Assembly (NCBI GenBank): GCA_013398615.1
Contig: VZSR01003803.1
Location: forward strand, 65,130,413 to 65,194,412
Length of the DNA stretch: 64,000 nt
From: Brachypodius melanocephalos
Taxonomy: Eukaryota; Chordata; Aves; Passeriformes; Pycnonotidae
Direction: 5' to 3'
The notes beneath the pieces were generated by a model. It was given only the letters and a program-made list of their open reading frames with translations. It was not told where the DNA came from and ran no database searches. The position numbers and the translations under genes were made by a program. Shown one piece after another: positions 49,225 to 62,650 of the stretch. Every line of letters starts with the position of its first letter. The first letter of the stretch is position 1.

Positions 49225-52200
49225 GGATGGATAAGGAACATTTATAAGAAACAGCCCTCGCAAAAATGCAGCACGGCAGTCAAAAGTACAGCAGGTGCTG
49301 AGGGACAGAGGAAACCTCCTTTGAAGAACCTCAAAACAGGATTGATACGGCACACATGGATGTTACTTTGTTCATTTGCAAGTATTTGTACACAAACACA
49401 AATAGTTTGCAAGTTTGCTGGTTATAATGGCTCCTTCAGCTTCCCCTGAGGCCAAAATCTACAGCAAAATTGTCCCCTCTAGCAGGCATTGCAGATTTCT
49501 CATTCCACATCCTACATGAAATGTAAGCACTGGAGTTACTACTCAGAGGAAATCTTTTTGTAAAGGCAACCATCTCATACTTTTCTCATAATTTTAGCAC
49601 TGTTCAGGCAGCAATTGTTTTAGTGTTAATTTGCTGTACTTTTAATATCAAGAATAATGTGAATATTCCATTACAGAAAAAGTTCTCCATCAGCTACTTC
49701 AGAGAAAATGTATTAAGAAAAATGCTATTGGATCCATATAAAAAGTGAAATAAATGCTGTTCTTCCTTGCTTTTAGCTTTCACATTTGAAAGTCTAATGA
49801 ACAATTGCAAAGTGCATGGGGCTGCTATGAACTCAAGCCCAAGCACTTGCACACTTTGAGCCAGGAGCTTATTATTGGATACAGAGGTTACCCAGAGGAA
49901 ACAGAGGTTACTCTGTGCTTCACCAGAGGAAAATGCTCCTGCTCAGTAGGTTCTGACTATGATTCCTTCCCTCAAAGCCCTGCACTCTGATGGGGCTGTG
50001 TGTAAGTTCACAGAGGGGACCAGTTGGCAGCCAGCAGCTCCTCACACGTGATCTGACTCTGGGTAGAGTTAAATCTCAGAGCCTGGGCCATAAAATAAAC
50101 TTCATGCAAGATGTTAGCAAAAAGTTATATTTTTACATTAACAGGATACACATAATGCATTTGCTATGAAAATAAATTTCTTTGAGCGAAAAAAATATGC
50201 CCTTATTTCTAATAATAGGAGGGAAAATTACAGTTGGCAATCTTTAGAGACAATTAAGCCAGTGTTTTAGAGAACTACAGATCACTGCCAAAAAAAATAT
50301 TCAGATAAAAGAATGCAGCTTCCACTCCCTGCTTCCTTATTAACTGTGTTTTCTTCTCTAGCCATTACAAACAGGTTTGTAAAACATACTCAGAAAATGT
50401 ATGTGTCTTTGTTTTTTCATTTGCACTTCATTGTTGTTTCTGAAGATGCTACCAGCTGCTGAAGGATAAAGGCTTGCACTAACATTCACTCTATAAATAC
50501 TGTAAGAAAAAAAAAGGAAAGCCACTGCACAGCAAGGTTAAATGAGGACACCGTGGGAAATTCAGTGTAAGGGACTTTGAGGCCTCTCTCTTGGCTTTCC
50601 AAGTGCAGCATATTCATTGCATTTTATTAGCTGATTAACGAGGTGTGTGGCAATTCATCTGGAGCTACTGAGGTCCTTTGATCCACCCTTCTTACAAGTG
50701 CTCCTCCTAAGAGACAGAAGTTCTTTGCAGCTAAAATCCCCATGTCCAGCAGGAGGATGCTGCTGGGGCCGGGCTGGAGACAGGCAGCAGTTTCCCCACA
50801 CCAAGGGGAGAGGTCCAGCTGCCTCCTCCATCCCACAGAACCCACCACTCACCCTCCTGGGGCAGGTGAGAGTCCATCCTGCCCAGCTGTGCCAAAACAG
50901 GCAGGTAAGCTGGCAGTGTGCAAGCTGGCAGTGTGCTTTCTGTGTGCCACCCCACGTGTCTGTGAGGCTCTGCAGGGTCTGCCCATTCCACGTCTCAATG
51001 GGACACACAGCTGTTGCATGAGTACTCGTGGATATGTAGGCTTGCTTTGAGGAAGCTCCCAACCTCCAAAAGCCTTCATTACCCTTGCACTCACAGGTAT
51101 CAATAACCTCAGTACAAGAATTTCAAAGAATTTTTTCACACAGAAATCACGGCCTCAAACCTGCATATGGTTTGTAGTGTTCAAGCCTAAAAATCTCCAA
51201 AACCCTTCAGTTTGCTCTTGAGTGCTGAAAAAAGCCTCTCCACACAGTGCCATAAGGCAGACATATGCAGAGCCCACTGGACCGACCATCCATGGAGCAG
51301 CAGCAGTGGAAATCCAGACCAGACAGCTCCACAGTTCTGCTAATCTATAAGTGACAAATGCCAAGGTTATGCTCTGTATGGTAGGGTACAAGTTCCTGGC
51401 TGCATGCAGCTTAGAGGTGGAGTCTTGCTGCTTAATGTGCAGCTTTAGAGCGATACAAAATAGTACAATCTTTATCAGACACTCTGGAAAGGCAGAGAAT
51501 TGCCCCACAAAAGAGGCAGTTTTATGTAAGTGTTCTCTTTTCTGCCATCTTCACTTTAGACCAAAACCCTAGAAGCTGTCCTTATCTTGTGGCTTTGGAT
51601 GTCACTCCAAGCAACACAGAACAGCAGCTGAAGCGAATCCAGGGGGAGCAGCACAGGAAAGAGGCAGGAAAAGCAGAGTGATAAGAAGCAGGAGGGAGCA
51701 GCTTTCATCTTGATCAAGATGAGAGTACAGTGTCTCTGGAGAGCAGCTGGGATCTCCATCTGTACTGAAAGAACAGAGACATAACAGTTTCACAAAGCTC
51801 CCTGAGATGGGATGAGGCAGTCCTAGATCTACACCAGCTGAGCATCACACCAACAGCTGATGAGCTTTACAGTCAAATATTATCCAGAACTGAATTCTGT
51901 TTTTCTGTACAGTTAGCATGCTTCTGTAATCAGAATAAAACAACTTTTCTAGAATAATCCTATCTTATTTTAATCTTCTTCCTCCCTAGTAACAGGGTGA
52001 ATTCAGAAGAATCAGAGGCACTAAAACCCTCAGCTCATCAGGGTGTGTGCATTTATTTTGGGAGGCACCCTGGGCCTAAGCATAGCCATCTAGTGCCACT
52101 TCAAATGCACTTTAGGACAAACAAAACTTCTGGGGGACCAAGCAGAACGGCATGAGCCCTCTGCTGGACTCACAGCAGGTGGGACAGCCAAGGTCACCTC

Positions 52201-53429
52201 AAATGGTTCCAAACAGTTGTGAACCCTAAATATCCATCTCAGTGCCAGGGTCACCTAAGAAATAAATCTGGATTCTCAGAAGATGAATACACATTTTTCT
52301 CTACCAAGCTGGAAAGGGCATTCTAAAAATGGAAACCTACCTGTGGTAGGTCTAAACCTGCACCCTTTCAGCAAACAGCAGCTGGTAGAGAAGCACCTTA
52401 TGAGTAAAAGTTTACAAAGAAGCATCACTATGGAGCCATTCAGTAACATGGAGGCAAAAGCGAACTCCAGTGACATCCTGAAGGACAGGGGTCTTGCAGA
52501 AATTAGGACTCTGCTGCTCCTGCCCCATCTGGAAGGCAGTACTCACAGCAGTGAGTGAGCTTCTGAGTCCATTAACTGGAAGCTGATGCTGCTGTTAACG
52601 ATTAAAATCCAAGTTCAGTTTTATGGATACCCAGCTGTGATGGAGTTTCCCATATCCAAAACCCTGTGCCTGGCACTGACCAGCCTGGTTACTGCAGGGA
52701 TCAATTGTTACTACAGTTTTAACTGTGAGTTGTGCACAAGTCTCAATGATGCACAGTTCACTGATAACTTTCTGTTAAGAAATCAAACGTGCACAGTAGA
52801 ACGACAAATGGACTGCGGTGCTAAAGATTTGCATATAATCATTAACAAAAAGTCAATGCATTACTTGAACTTTTTAAGAAGGGCATCCTATGCTGTATTT
52901 TCTAATAGTAAGTCACAAGGGATAAAACAAGGCTAACAGCCAGTTTCAAACAGAAATTTAATTTACTCTGTCCTGACCTGTGTCAGATTAAAATCTTTTC
53001 TCCGATAACATTCAAAATTACCTTCTCCAAAGCTTTAATATCGCAAAGGAAGTATCTCAGGAACAGGGAAAATTTCAAATAAGTGAAGTGGGCAGATGTA
53101 GAGGAAATCTACCATACCTTTCCTCCACATCAGGATTTCCAGACTGCAGCACTGATTGGCCACACTAGTGTTTGCTTCCTCTGGTTTTATGTCTTCCCTG
53201 CATGGTGAGGGAGGGGAAGAGGGGCAGGCTATGCTGTGATTCTGGGGAGAGGCTGATGCTGCTCTCTTTTTCAACACACAGAGTATTTCCTGCAATTCTT
53301 GCCATCATTTCCTGGAGCCACAATTTGACATTTCCCTTTGTAAGCCTCCTTTGCATCAAACAGATGCATCTGTTACTGTAGTCATTTAATTGATATTCCC
53401 TTGACAAGGTACAGAGCAGCATGAGGCAA

Positions 53430-53494
53430 ATTCTATTCTATTCTATTCTATTCTATTCTATTCTATTCTATTCTATTCTATTCTATTCTATTCT
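53430..53494 (+). repeat. (ATTCT)13 pentanucleotide microsatellite
   Basis: Sixty-five bases, 53430 to 53494, of uninterrupted ATTCT units, thirteen in all. ATTCT is the motif whose expansion at the human ATXN10 locus causes SCA10, and such arrays are known to unwind easily. Bird CR1 ends in ATTCTATG repeats, so a CR1-tail origin is conceivable, but no CR1 body is recognised on either side. Confidence 0.97.
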
Positions 53495-56400
53495 CAAAAA
53501 GGCAAAAACTAGCTCTAATTCTGGTATCCCTGCTGCTCATCAAAGTCACGGGTAGCAGAAGTCTCACTCTCCATGATGGGATGTCCTTGCAGGAAGCTTG
53601 AAGCAGCTCTATGCCATCAAGAGCAACCAAACACCCTTTTTTAGCTGAGGTCCCTGCACCAGGAACACTGAGTGCAACTTCAGGAGTGAATTAATGCTCG
53701 ACCACCTTGTTCTTCAGCTGCTGATGAGAGATTTATTAACATTTTTAGGTTCAGACTACTTACCTACCCCTCTGTCACCCTGTGATGGTCACCCCCTGAG
53801 GCAGCAGCTGCTCACCCAGGGGTCTGTGAGGCTGGACTTCCAAACCAGTGGGGCCAGATTTGGGTACAAGATGAAAGTGCTCCCTCCAGACTTTCCAGTG
53901 CATGTTACACATGCAGTCATGGCATCACAAAATTTTGCCTCTCCATTTTCGTACCGCTGAAATACTTTATCAATGCTCAAGCAGTTCCAAAACAAGTGAT
54001 GTGCTTCAAAATTTTCAAAATTATCTGGTGTGCTTCCTCAAAGCAATCTTTTTGTTTCAAAATGTTATTTGCATAAACAGCAAAAGTACTTGAAAGGCTA
54101 AAAATCCACCAAACCCATTGAAATCAATCTTCTCATTCAGCCTGAAATAAATGTGCTTGTTATTTATCATCCAGGATTCACTTAAATAGTTTTGAGGACT
54201 TGACCCCAAAGGAATGTGTGTGTTTCTGGACATGCTGACAAACCAGTAACACCCCAGGCTCACATCCAACACTATTGATTTTCATGGCAAGTGTAAGTTG
54301 AAGACATTAGGATGTAAAAACAGCACAGCTACACTTACAAGCCCTCCCAACAAAAAAACACTACCAGAAACAATTGCAGTTACTAAATATACTCAGTAAA
54401 ACTCACAAAGCATGCAAAAACCAGCCATGGCAAATGCCTGCTTGGTAACTGGATCCACTCTGAGATCGTCCTCGATGTCCCTTGGCTTACAGGAAAATGA
54501 CATCCCTTAATGAGGACCATCAGTGGAGGGGGAGGAAGACGGGGAAGCGAGGGGAAATGCTTTTTCATTCTACAATTTTAACTTAATTTTGAGATTAAAC
54601 TGATCATTTAATAACTCCCACCAGTTTGAAAACAGGACCCAGGAAGGGACGTGACCAAGCAGAGACAACAGTCAGGTCCTGTCTCTGATAAACTCCCAGC
54701 TGCTAAAGCAGTGTCTGCCTGGTGGGCACTCCTTGTGCACCCCCAGCTGGCCTGAGGCCCTCAGATCCCTCATGCCTCACACTTCTGGCAGGGACACACA
54801 CCTGGGGATGCTTCCAGGAAGCCAGAGTGCCTTTGGGATGTCTCTCTCAGTAGACATCCGAAAACCGAACCAAAAAAACTAACACACTCCAAAATGTGAC
54901 TTAGGACCTCGAAACCTTGATGTGGAGTAAAGAGGTCCATGAGGAATAGCAGCTGCTTGCTAAGCTGCCCCAGGAGCTGCCCTCCTGGCAACACTCATCC
55001 ACACCGCTCTTCTACCTGAGCCTGGTTTGTACAGAATTGAGCAGAGCTTTTCCCTGTCTCCCAACTCTTCCACAAAATCAAAGTTATTCATGGGGGATGG
55101 TGTGGTTGTGTGAGACTCACTCGCAGAGCAAAACAACCTAAAAATAACTCAAAATTACCATTGGGTAGCTTCTATTTGTCCTTATCTTTCAAGATACTTT
55201 CTGCAAGTCCAAACAAACTATTTTTTCATTTTGGATGACAACTGCACTCATCACATGTGTACATCCCCCCACTGAATACAAGCTTAAGACATGCAAGAAA
55301 CAGGACAAGAGTCCCTGTGACTTTAGGACAGATGGCAATGGGAGTGGATGAGAAGGTATGGCATCACGCCATGGAAGGACCTTTTCCAGCAGCAGAGATC
55401 CTGGCAGAGAGTGAATGTGTGGGCAAAGCCACAGGAGAAGCAGTGGGAAGACCACCACCACTAATATATGGCAGATTCAGCCAGCTGAAGGGACACCTGC
55501 ACTGTGAAGCTCCACATCTGAATGTGTAGGAATGGTTGGGATTTATGAACCTCTACACCTGAACAAAACTCAGAGAAGCACCTGTGTAGAATTTAGAAAG
55601 CATGAGCCCTGAAAAGAGGAAAAAAAATCAAGAAACAGTTGAAAAGGCAAGGGAAAAAATCTGACACTGAATCCAACATATTGCAAGATGAACGCATTTG
55701 CAGGCAAAGCCAGACTCTCAATTGCTCAGCAAAAATCAGGAAGGTATCTAGTATTTTCAGGAGAATCAGTCTACTAGCCTGTGCTAAGGGTATCCAGCCT
55801 GAAGTTTTGCAATTCTTTATCTGTTGTTTGTAAATGATTTCTGATTTATCTCGCCAGCAAGGAGAAGCCAGGCTAATCTAAAAATAAGCCGTGTGAGCAA
55901 AACCGCAGAATTACATTCAGAGCTTTGGCACTTGACAATTTTTAGGCTGCAGTTCCAAACCACCTCAATTTCTCTCAGCACAAAGAAGCAGCAAAATATT
56001 TTGCTGAACTGAGGTCATATAATACATATGTTTGATAGATAGACATAAATATATCCTTTTGTCTCTACAACTGGGCATGCTGGGCATTCTCTTTCACCTC
56101 TGCCCCCTCCCTAAATAAGGCAAATATGGTCTGTAGTGTTCGAGTTTAAGTTTCCTTCAGAGGTTGTGCCAAAAATTTAAAAGTAATAGGAAGAAAAATC
56201 TTTCTACGTAGATTTTCATCAAAACGGTATAGTTGTAAGCACAATGGTGTGCTGTTATTTTTAAAGATTTTCAAAAAGAAAGTGGCAGGGTTGTTTTGTA
56301 ACAAAACTTCACAAGAAGCCTGGGTCTCTGTGCAGCACTGACATGGACCATGTTAGTCAACGTGTGCTGCTAGGTCTTTCCTCCTAAAGAAACTATTTTA

Positions 56401-59003
56401 AGTGTTCTAATTCAACAAAATCACATAAATTTTAAACTCTCATACCTCTAATTATAGTTTTGACTTTAAAATCATCATACAGAGAGCCAACCTTGCCTGC
56501 TGTTCATGCATCTGTTATCATTCCTACCGCTGTTGATGTAACAACAACCCCCAAACACTTCTATGCTTTACATTTTAGCAGAGCTCTTGGTCCTGAAGCA
56601 TTAACAGCTTTCAGAGAAGACTCCACAATGGAAAAGGGAGTTTGATAAATATTTTTTCCATTTTGAGTCCAGTTTTCTAAGGTAACAAGGCTAATGCCCT
56701 TTTTCCTGTTAGTTAGTCCTCCCACAGCAGCACTTTGGGACAGCACAAGCCACATTCTCCAGGAGCAGAGAAGTCTGGCAGAAGAGGAACTATATTCCCA
56801 CAGACTTTGCAACATCCCTGGCTGACAGGCAGAAGCCCAGAAGGACAAGCCACAAAGCAAGTGCAGCACAAGCCACTTGGACCTGCTGGGCTGGGCTGTG
56901 TCACTTTCTGTGCCAGCCAGGCCACCAAACAGGGACCTGGGAGGGACAGGGTCTGTTCACCCCCTGGCCAAGGACTGTGCACAGGGAAGGATGAGAGAAA
57001 GACTGCCAGGAATACCAGTGACTACCAGCAACCAGCAGGTCAAGCAGCTACCAAGTCAAGGGTGAGACTTAGGATGGAACATATTCTGTTAGTCCTTTTC
57101 CTCATGGGATAGCCTGTTATTTTGTTGTATATAAGTTATACAGAGATGTAAAACAGAGCAAAGCTGGTTTAGTTTTTGGGCTCACAGCTCAGCGTGCTGT
57201 GAACAGCCAATCAAGAAACAAAATCACAGCTATTAAAAGAGCACGTGGGTGTGGGCATATTTATAACCCCCAAGGAGAAGGATGCTGGCACCAGCAATGT
57301 CCATCCTCTCCAGAAGTGAGGTGGTAAAAGGGTGTCTGTGTGTATCTGTGAGCCAGAGATGGATGCCCAGGGCAGGGGGCTGGATTCAGTCACTACAGCA
57401 AAGCATTTGCTGACCCCTCCACACCTGCAGTGTCACAAGTTCCCCACCCAGTTGCCAAGCCCTGTTTCCTGTCAGCAGACACTGCCCTGCTACAATTTTA
57501 GTTCATAAAACACCACTCTAGAGAGGGTTATTTTTCCTACAAATCAAACCCCTTCCAGATACCTGTTCACAGGGCAGCACTTGCTCAGCAAAAGGTTCCC
57601 TCTGTGGCTGAGGAAACTATCTGACAACCCAGAGCCTCCTTTCCTCCTCACTGTGTTCACCTCACTGCACGTCAGGAGTTTTAATGGTAGCTGTTCCCAA
57701 CCAGCCAGCTCATGGCAGTGACAGCTGCAGGAGCCCCCAGTGTATTCCTACATCAATAGGAAGTCAGTCTCTCTCTGGAGGGTTTATAAATGAGCCCCTA
57801 TACTCACAGCTGCCAAATGTTTCATTGCAGGCATTTTATCTATGTAAACTAAATAGATAATAAGGAGAGCAAAGATCTTTGAAATATTTATGAATCAATT
57901 AAAGTCCTAAAGATTTCTACTGCACAGTGATAAGGAGCAAATTCTCACACAAGAGGCCAAGGCATATAGAGCAACTGATTTTATATGAGTTCAGAAACTG
58001 CAGGTTTGCACAAAGAGAAAGGAACCAAAATGAGCTATACACAGATTTAAAGATAGATAATAGATACCATGAAAGTAATATGCAATAAAATAATGTGACA
58101 GAATGTACAAACTAAAACAATGGAAAGGTTTATCAGCCAAACCTAGGAATTATAAATATAGGCTGATTCATTAATAGAATACTTTCTGATTGATCTGTTT
58201 TCTCAACCATTGACTATTATGTTAATTTTATGACAGCAGAAAAAAGTTTTGTAAAAATACCGATAATACATAATAGCACTTTCTTGCTCAATGTGCAAAA
58301 TTTATTCTTTTTCCCTGTGTTGCAAAAGTGCTTATTTCTCTCATAAACACAATGTTCAAGGAAACCTGAACATGAAAACAAATGGCTTCATTTTGTTTCT
58401 TTGGTGTACTCAGTTTCACGAAGTTTCATGACTTGGCATGAAGGCCACTGTTCATTATGCACAGCAGAAAGATTAAGAGCGTGCAGGGACGCACTGACAG
58501 AAACAGGGACTTGAAACAGGTTTGAAAAATAACCCAGTGCAGCAGGATCACAGCAATACTGAAATACCAGAGGCCTGGATGGTGCCATCCCTCCAAATTT
58601 CTCGCCATCTGAAGACAAGAAAGGAGGAAGGGGCAGGCAAAAGCAATGCTGCAGTTCCGTAATAGCAATCAACTGTTCAATATCTTCCCCCTGAATCAAG
58701 CTGTGTTCTCCTAACTTGCCTCCTTCATAGTGGCTTTTAAAACTTTGAAGCTGAAATCAAAGAAGTCTGGGCTGATGAAAAAGCAACTGAATAAACACAC
58801 CAGAAAACAAACCTCTTGTCTCGACACACTGTCACTGCAGGGACAGGTTCTGCTGGAACACATGTACATCTCCCCGGGTTATCCTGGTGAATCCGTCACT
58901 GTGGTATGAAGGCAGCTTTCAGTCTGTCAGCCACAGTCACAAAGGCATCTCAGGTGCTTGGCACAGTCCACAAACAAAGCCAGGTCCTAAATTCAACTCT
59001 TTC

Positions 59004-59012
59004 ACTTACCTG
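59004..59012 (-). promoter_or_regulatory. minus-strand CAG/GTAAGT junction
   Basis: On the minus strand the sequence reads ...TTCTTACTCAG/GTAAGTGAA, a full donor consensus abutting a moderate acceptor. The pyrimidine tract is short and broken by A and G, so it is weaker than the plus-strand site at 47038. It is on the opposite strand, so the two cannot both serve one transcript. Confidence 0.15.
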
Positions 59013-59544
59013 AGTAAGAACTAAAATGTTGTATCCCTTGTATGTCACGGTCTTTCAACAGTGTCAGAGAAAGGGGAAAAAGAGGAATACTACAATAAAG
59101 CAATTGTACTTTCTATTTCTAGCTATTTTTTCACTCACATTTTGTTAACCCACTTGCAAGAACAAAAATAAAAAAGCACCAAAAAAGTCCCAGACCACAA
59201 AACCTCACTATCATCATTCCTGAAAACTCCTTGGGCAAAATGTTTTCCCTCTGGAACATGACAGTCCTTTGAGCATGAAACATTTCACCAGATATTGTCA
59301 AACCCCTATCTTTACAGAAGGAACCATCCTGCTCTCCCCCAAGTGGCTCTTACCTCCCTGACAGCTCCTAGGCTGGCAGGCAGTCTGTGCCTATGGGAGA
59401 CAAAAAAATCAGGTTCCCAGATCTCATGACAGCATAAAGACCTCCACTAGTATCTATTTCAAACTTCATAGGTGCCACCTCTATAATTACTTAAAAACTC
59501 AACCTGTGGGAGCACTGATTCCAAAATTTCTAACAACCTTTTAA

Positions 59545-59559
59545 TTTTTTTTTTTTTTT
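59545..59559 (-). repeat. T15 homopolymer
   Basis: Fifteen consecutive T. No retrocopy body was recognised. Confidence 0.9.
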
Positions 59560-61840
59560 GCCTCCTTCTTTCAGGGTAAATTATTGTCATTTAGAGGTTG
59601 CAGAGCATGACCCTGCCTGTGCTGACTCTGTTCTTCAGAGACAGAACCGAGAGAGGCACATGAAGAGGAGCAAACGTTCCCTGAGCTGCACTCTTCCTGG
59701 GCAACAGAGGATTCTGGTTGGGTCAGGAAAAAGTCACCTCCTCAAATGGCAATTTATAAAACACTGTGGCTTGTAGGACCAGCTCATACAGCCTTTAACT
59801 GAACGTTTTATAATTTATGTGAAGATCAACTTCAGAGATTTAAATACTTCACAAAAGGTGCAAGAGTAGACATCTTTCCATTCTTTTGCTCTAAAGAGTT
59901 CCCACTGGGAGGGGAAGCCCTTGGAGGACAGCAAGGGACCTGCTGGTGCTAACCATGGGCTGGAGAGCCCTGGGGTCATGTTTTACATTCAGACAGGGAG
60001 CCTGCTGCCCACGTTAACATCCCCCAGCCACGACACCGTGCCTGTACCCATACATTAACTGCTGTTACTGCCTGTCACAGCCCATAAACAGCACAGGGAG
60101 AACTGAACCCTGTGCCATTAGCAGCTGAACTGGGCACCTGTGCAGGCAGAAAGGGCTGCTCCATTGGCAGTGGTGTCTCACAGAGCTGCTTCTGCTGTCA
60201 CCTCTCCCCAGCCCTTCTCCAGCACCCAGGGCAGAAGGATTAGGCTGCTTTGCACTCTTGCTCTCTGGGTGGTTTACTTACTCATCTCCTTTTTATTCAC
60301 AGTCTCACTGCAATTTATTTCTATCCCGCAGCCGGTGATGGTGGAAACAGATGAGACATAAAGGAAGTTGCTTTTGTACAGAGAAGGAACAAAAACAGTC
60401 TCTGTAAATAGAGCATGATATTAACAGGCTGATGCCTGACACTAGGCAAAAATAGCATCTTCTCCAAGAAACTTAATTTGCTGTAAAGATCACCAGATAC
60501 GTGAGGCTCTTTGATCTTCACAATTATTCACCCATGAAGCCTCTTGATCTAAATGACCAACACATTTCCTCTTGGGACAGCAACAGGGACTTCTCTTTAA
60601 AAGGAGATAATCATGTGTCAAACATGTTTAAGGGAAGAACTGACATTAAGAAGTGAAATAGACACAAAAATAGAACATAATCAGTGGCAAAGTAGAAAAT
60701 TAACATGTAAATTAATAAATGTAGGAGTTTAGAATACGAATGTAATGAGTACCAAGGAGATTATGATATGCTCCTTTTTTGTCAGCATGCTGGCTCCTCA
60801 GGAGAAACACAGCTGGTACTTTTGTTTCTTCAGCACCCTCCCTTGTACATGCAGAAGAAGTGGTCTCACTTTATACTCTGTTTATTGATGAGAAACTGAA
60901 TGCAACAAGAAACAAGCATTGTCAAAATATTTGGGCTTTAGAAAAATCTTGCTTTGACTTCTCTAAAACTTGGAGTCAAAATGCAGCTGCAGGCAGCCTA
61001 TGCTACAGACTGCCCCTGGCCTGCATCTGGGCCAGCATGAGGAGGACTCTGGCAGCCCTCAGTGACACCTGCAAGCTTTGCAGGGCAGGAGTCACTTCAA
61101 CTCTGCCTTGCCCCAAGCATCACTGACGCTCTGACACAAGGGCATCAGCTCCATCAAAAGGGGCAAACGAGTGAACTGGCAGCATGTACAGGTTCCAAGG
61201 AAATATGAGCAAGAACTAGAAAAGGTACAGGAGAGAAGATTCACCTTTAAGTACATCTGAAAGACAAGTAACCATTCCGGACCTGAAGTGAGACAAACCA
61301 GATGAGTTATTGGGACCACAGTATAAAGATTCCCAGAGTAAAACAAGCATTAAATCTTTGCTTCTTCCAACCAAAAGCAACAGTGGCCCAGGTGTAGGTG
61401 GCCCCAAGGCTGGGATGGAAACAGCACTGGCTCACCACATCACCTGGGGATGAGCCTTTGCTAGCAAAAACCCCTGAGAAGCAGCTGTGTTGCCTTGTCC
61501 CAAATGTGAACCTCTAATTTCAGAAAGCAGCACAGCTTCTGCGCTGCTGCAGCATGGCTGCTGACCTGCAGTTCAGTCCCCCACTCTGCACAGCTGCTGC
61601 TGGACTGTTAGAGGGAGAACAATTAGTCAACAATTTAAGGTTAAAAAACAAAGTCCTCAGTGACATAGAAATGGTGAAGCGAGAAGCATATTCCCTTTCT
61701 CACATGCAATTCAGGTCTCTGGATGGACTCTGAACAAGCCCACAGCTCCTCAAGTAATGAAGTATCAGAATACTTTTTCTAGCCTACCTCAATAGTCATC
61801 AGCACTAACTTCAACAGGATGTTCAGTATTTTTCACAGCT

Positions 61841-61895
61841 ATGTATGTATATATATATACATATTTATGCATATGGAGGGCATATATGTATATAT
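61841..61895. repeat. AT-rich alternating purine/pyrimidine tract
   Basis: Imperfect (TA)n/(TG)n-like sequence that includes a perfect 14-bp palindrome GTATATATATATAC at 61847-61860. This is easily unwound simple sequence. Confidence 0.7.
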
Positions 61896-62650
61896 GGTAT
61901 GTTGATTTGTTATAGTAAGATTAGAGTCACATTTTCTCAGTCTTAAAAGAAATTATCATTTTAAAACTAGATGTTAGAGTTAACAGAAAATTAACCTAGG
62001 TGCATTTTGAATGCAATGAGATTTAAAATAGAAATAACTGTTTGCTATATGAATTTTCCCCTCCAAAATGTGAATCATATGAGATAATTGTTTTACAAGT
62101 ATATAAACAGTTTGGGCTTTTTCTCTGGCACAAGCTATGAATACTCTCTTTTTCTATTTCTGTTCTGTGTAAACACATTTTTCTCAGGACTTCCATACTT
62201 CAGTACATGGAGAGTATCCTGCAAATAGCACGCTCATGAAGCCATACTGATTGCAATAAGCCATTTATATGCAAAGCACTGAAGTTTCAAGCCATATGTT
62301 TTCATTTTATGTGTACAGTAAAATTACTACACCTGGACTGAATCCAAACAGAACCTCAAATCCCAGATCATTAACAACTTACTTTATGTGTTTATGCTAC
62401 AATTCACATCTGAAATGATACTGTACGAAGACATACTAATAAAATGCTGTAAAACTACACAGTGCTGTCAAATTTAAATATCTTTTTAAATAGATGTATT
62501 TATCCAACTTTAAGCACATTTGTTTCCAAAATTGTGCCAATATCTGCTATAATATTATATTTAAACTTTCACTAGTGTTCATCAAGTCAGAACAATCTGA
62601 GAGACTCTTCAGCTGTCAGCAAGAATGACATAAATGTCTCAGGTTCTGAC

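Larger units (their letters stand above)
45169..53429. other. anonymous non-coding DNA
   Basis: No supported gene. The notable small items are an A15 run at 45570-45584, two T12 runs at 49194-49205 and 49213-49224, a 14-15-bp near-duplicate (AGCTGGCAGTGTGC twice, about 50909-50938) inside a GC-rich patch at 50640-51060, a fused acceptor/donor at 47037/47038 (listed separately), and a cysteine-containing open frame at 52640-52936 (see findings). The stretches 46.4-46.9 kb and 48.5-48.9 kb are unique-looking and AT-rich. Confidence 0.5.
53495..62650. other. anonymous non-coding DNA
   Basis: No gene was recognised. The 125-codon plus frame 56735-57112 and its shadows lie in a GC-richer patch (56.7-57.1 kb) and have no domain. 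The 103-codon minus frame 58388-58699 is anonymous. A T15 run is at 59545-59559. An alternating purine/pyrimidine AT tract lies at 61841-61895. A minus-strand CAG/GTAAGT junction occurs at 59004-59012. The stretch 61.9-62.6 kb is AT-rich and unique-looking. Confidence 0.5.

Noticed and set aside
49735..49790. Another LTR suggested by TATAAAA followed by AATAAA (49737-49753)
   Set aside because: The two motifs are only a few bases apart, and no terminal dinucleotides with a target duplication bracket them. Probably chance in AT-rich DNA.
50627..51139. Cluster of overlapping 73-135-codon frames on both strands
   Set aside because: Stop-poor GC-rich DNA opens many frames at once. No motif was found in any.
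56561..57112. 125-codon plus-strand frame and its minus-strand shadows
   Set aside because: Same behaviour: GC-rich patch, several simultaneous frames, no recognisable protein.
57110..57420. LTR-like block with a TATATAA string near 57127
   Set aside because: Candidate TG and CA ends exist, but the flanking bases do not form a duplication and no polyadenylation hexamer is suitably placed.
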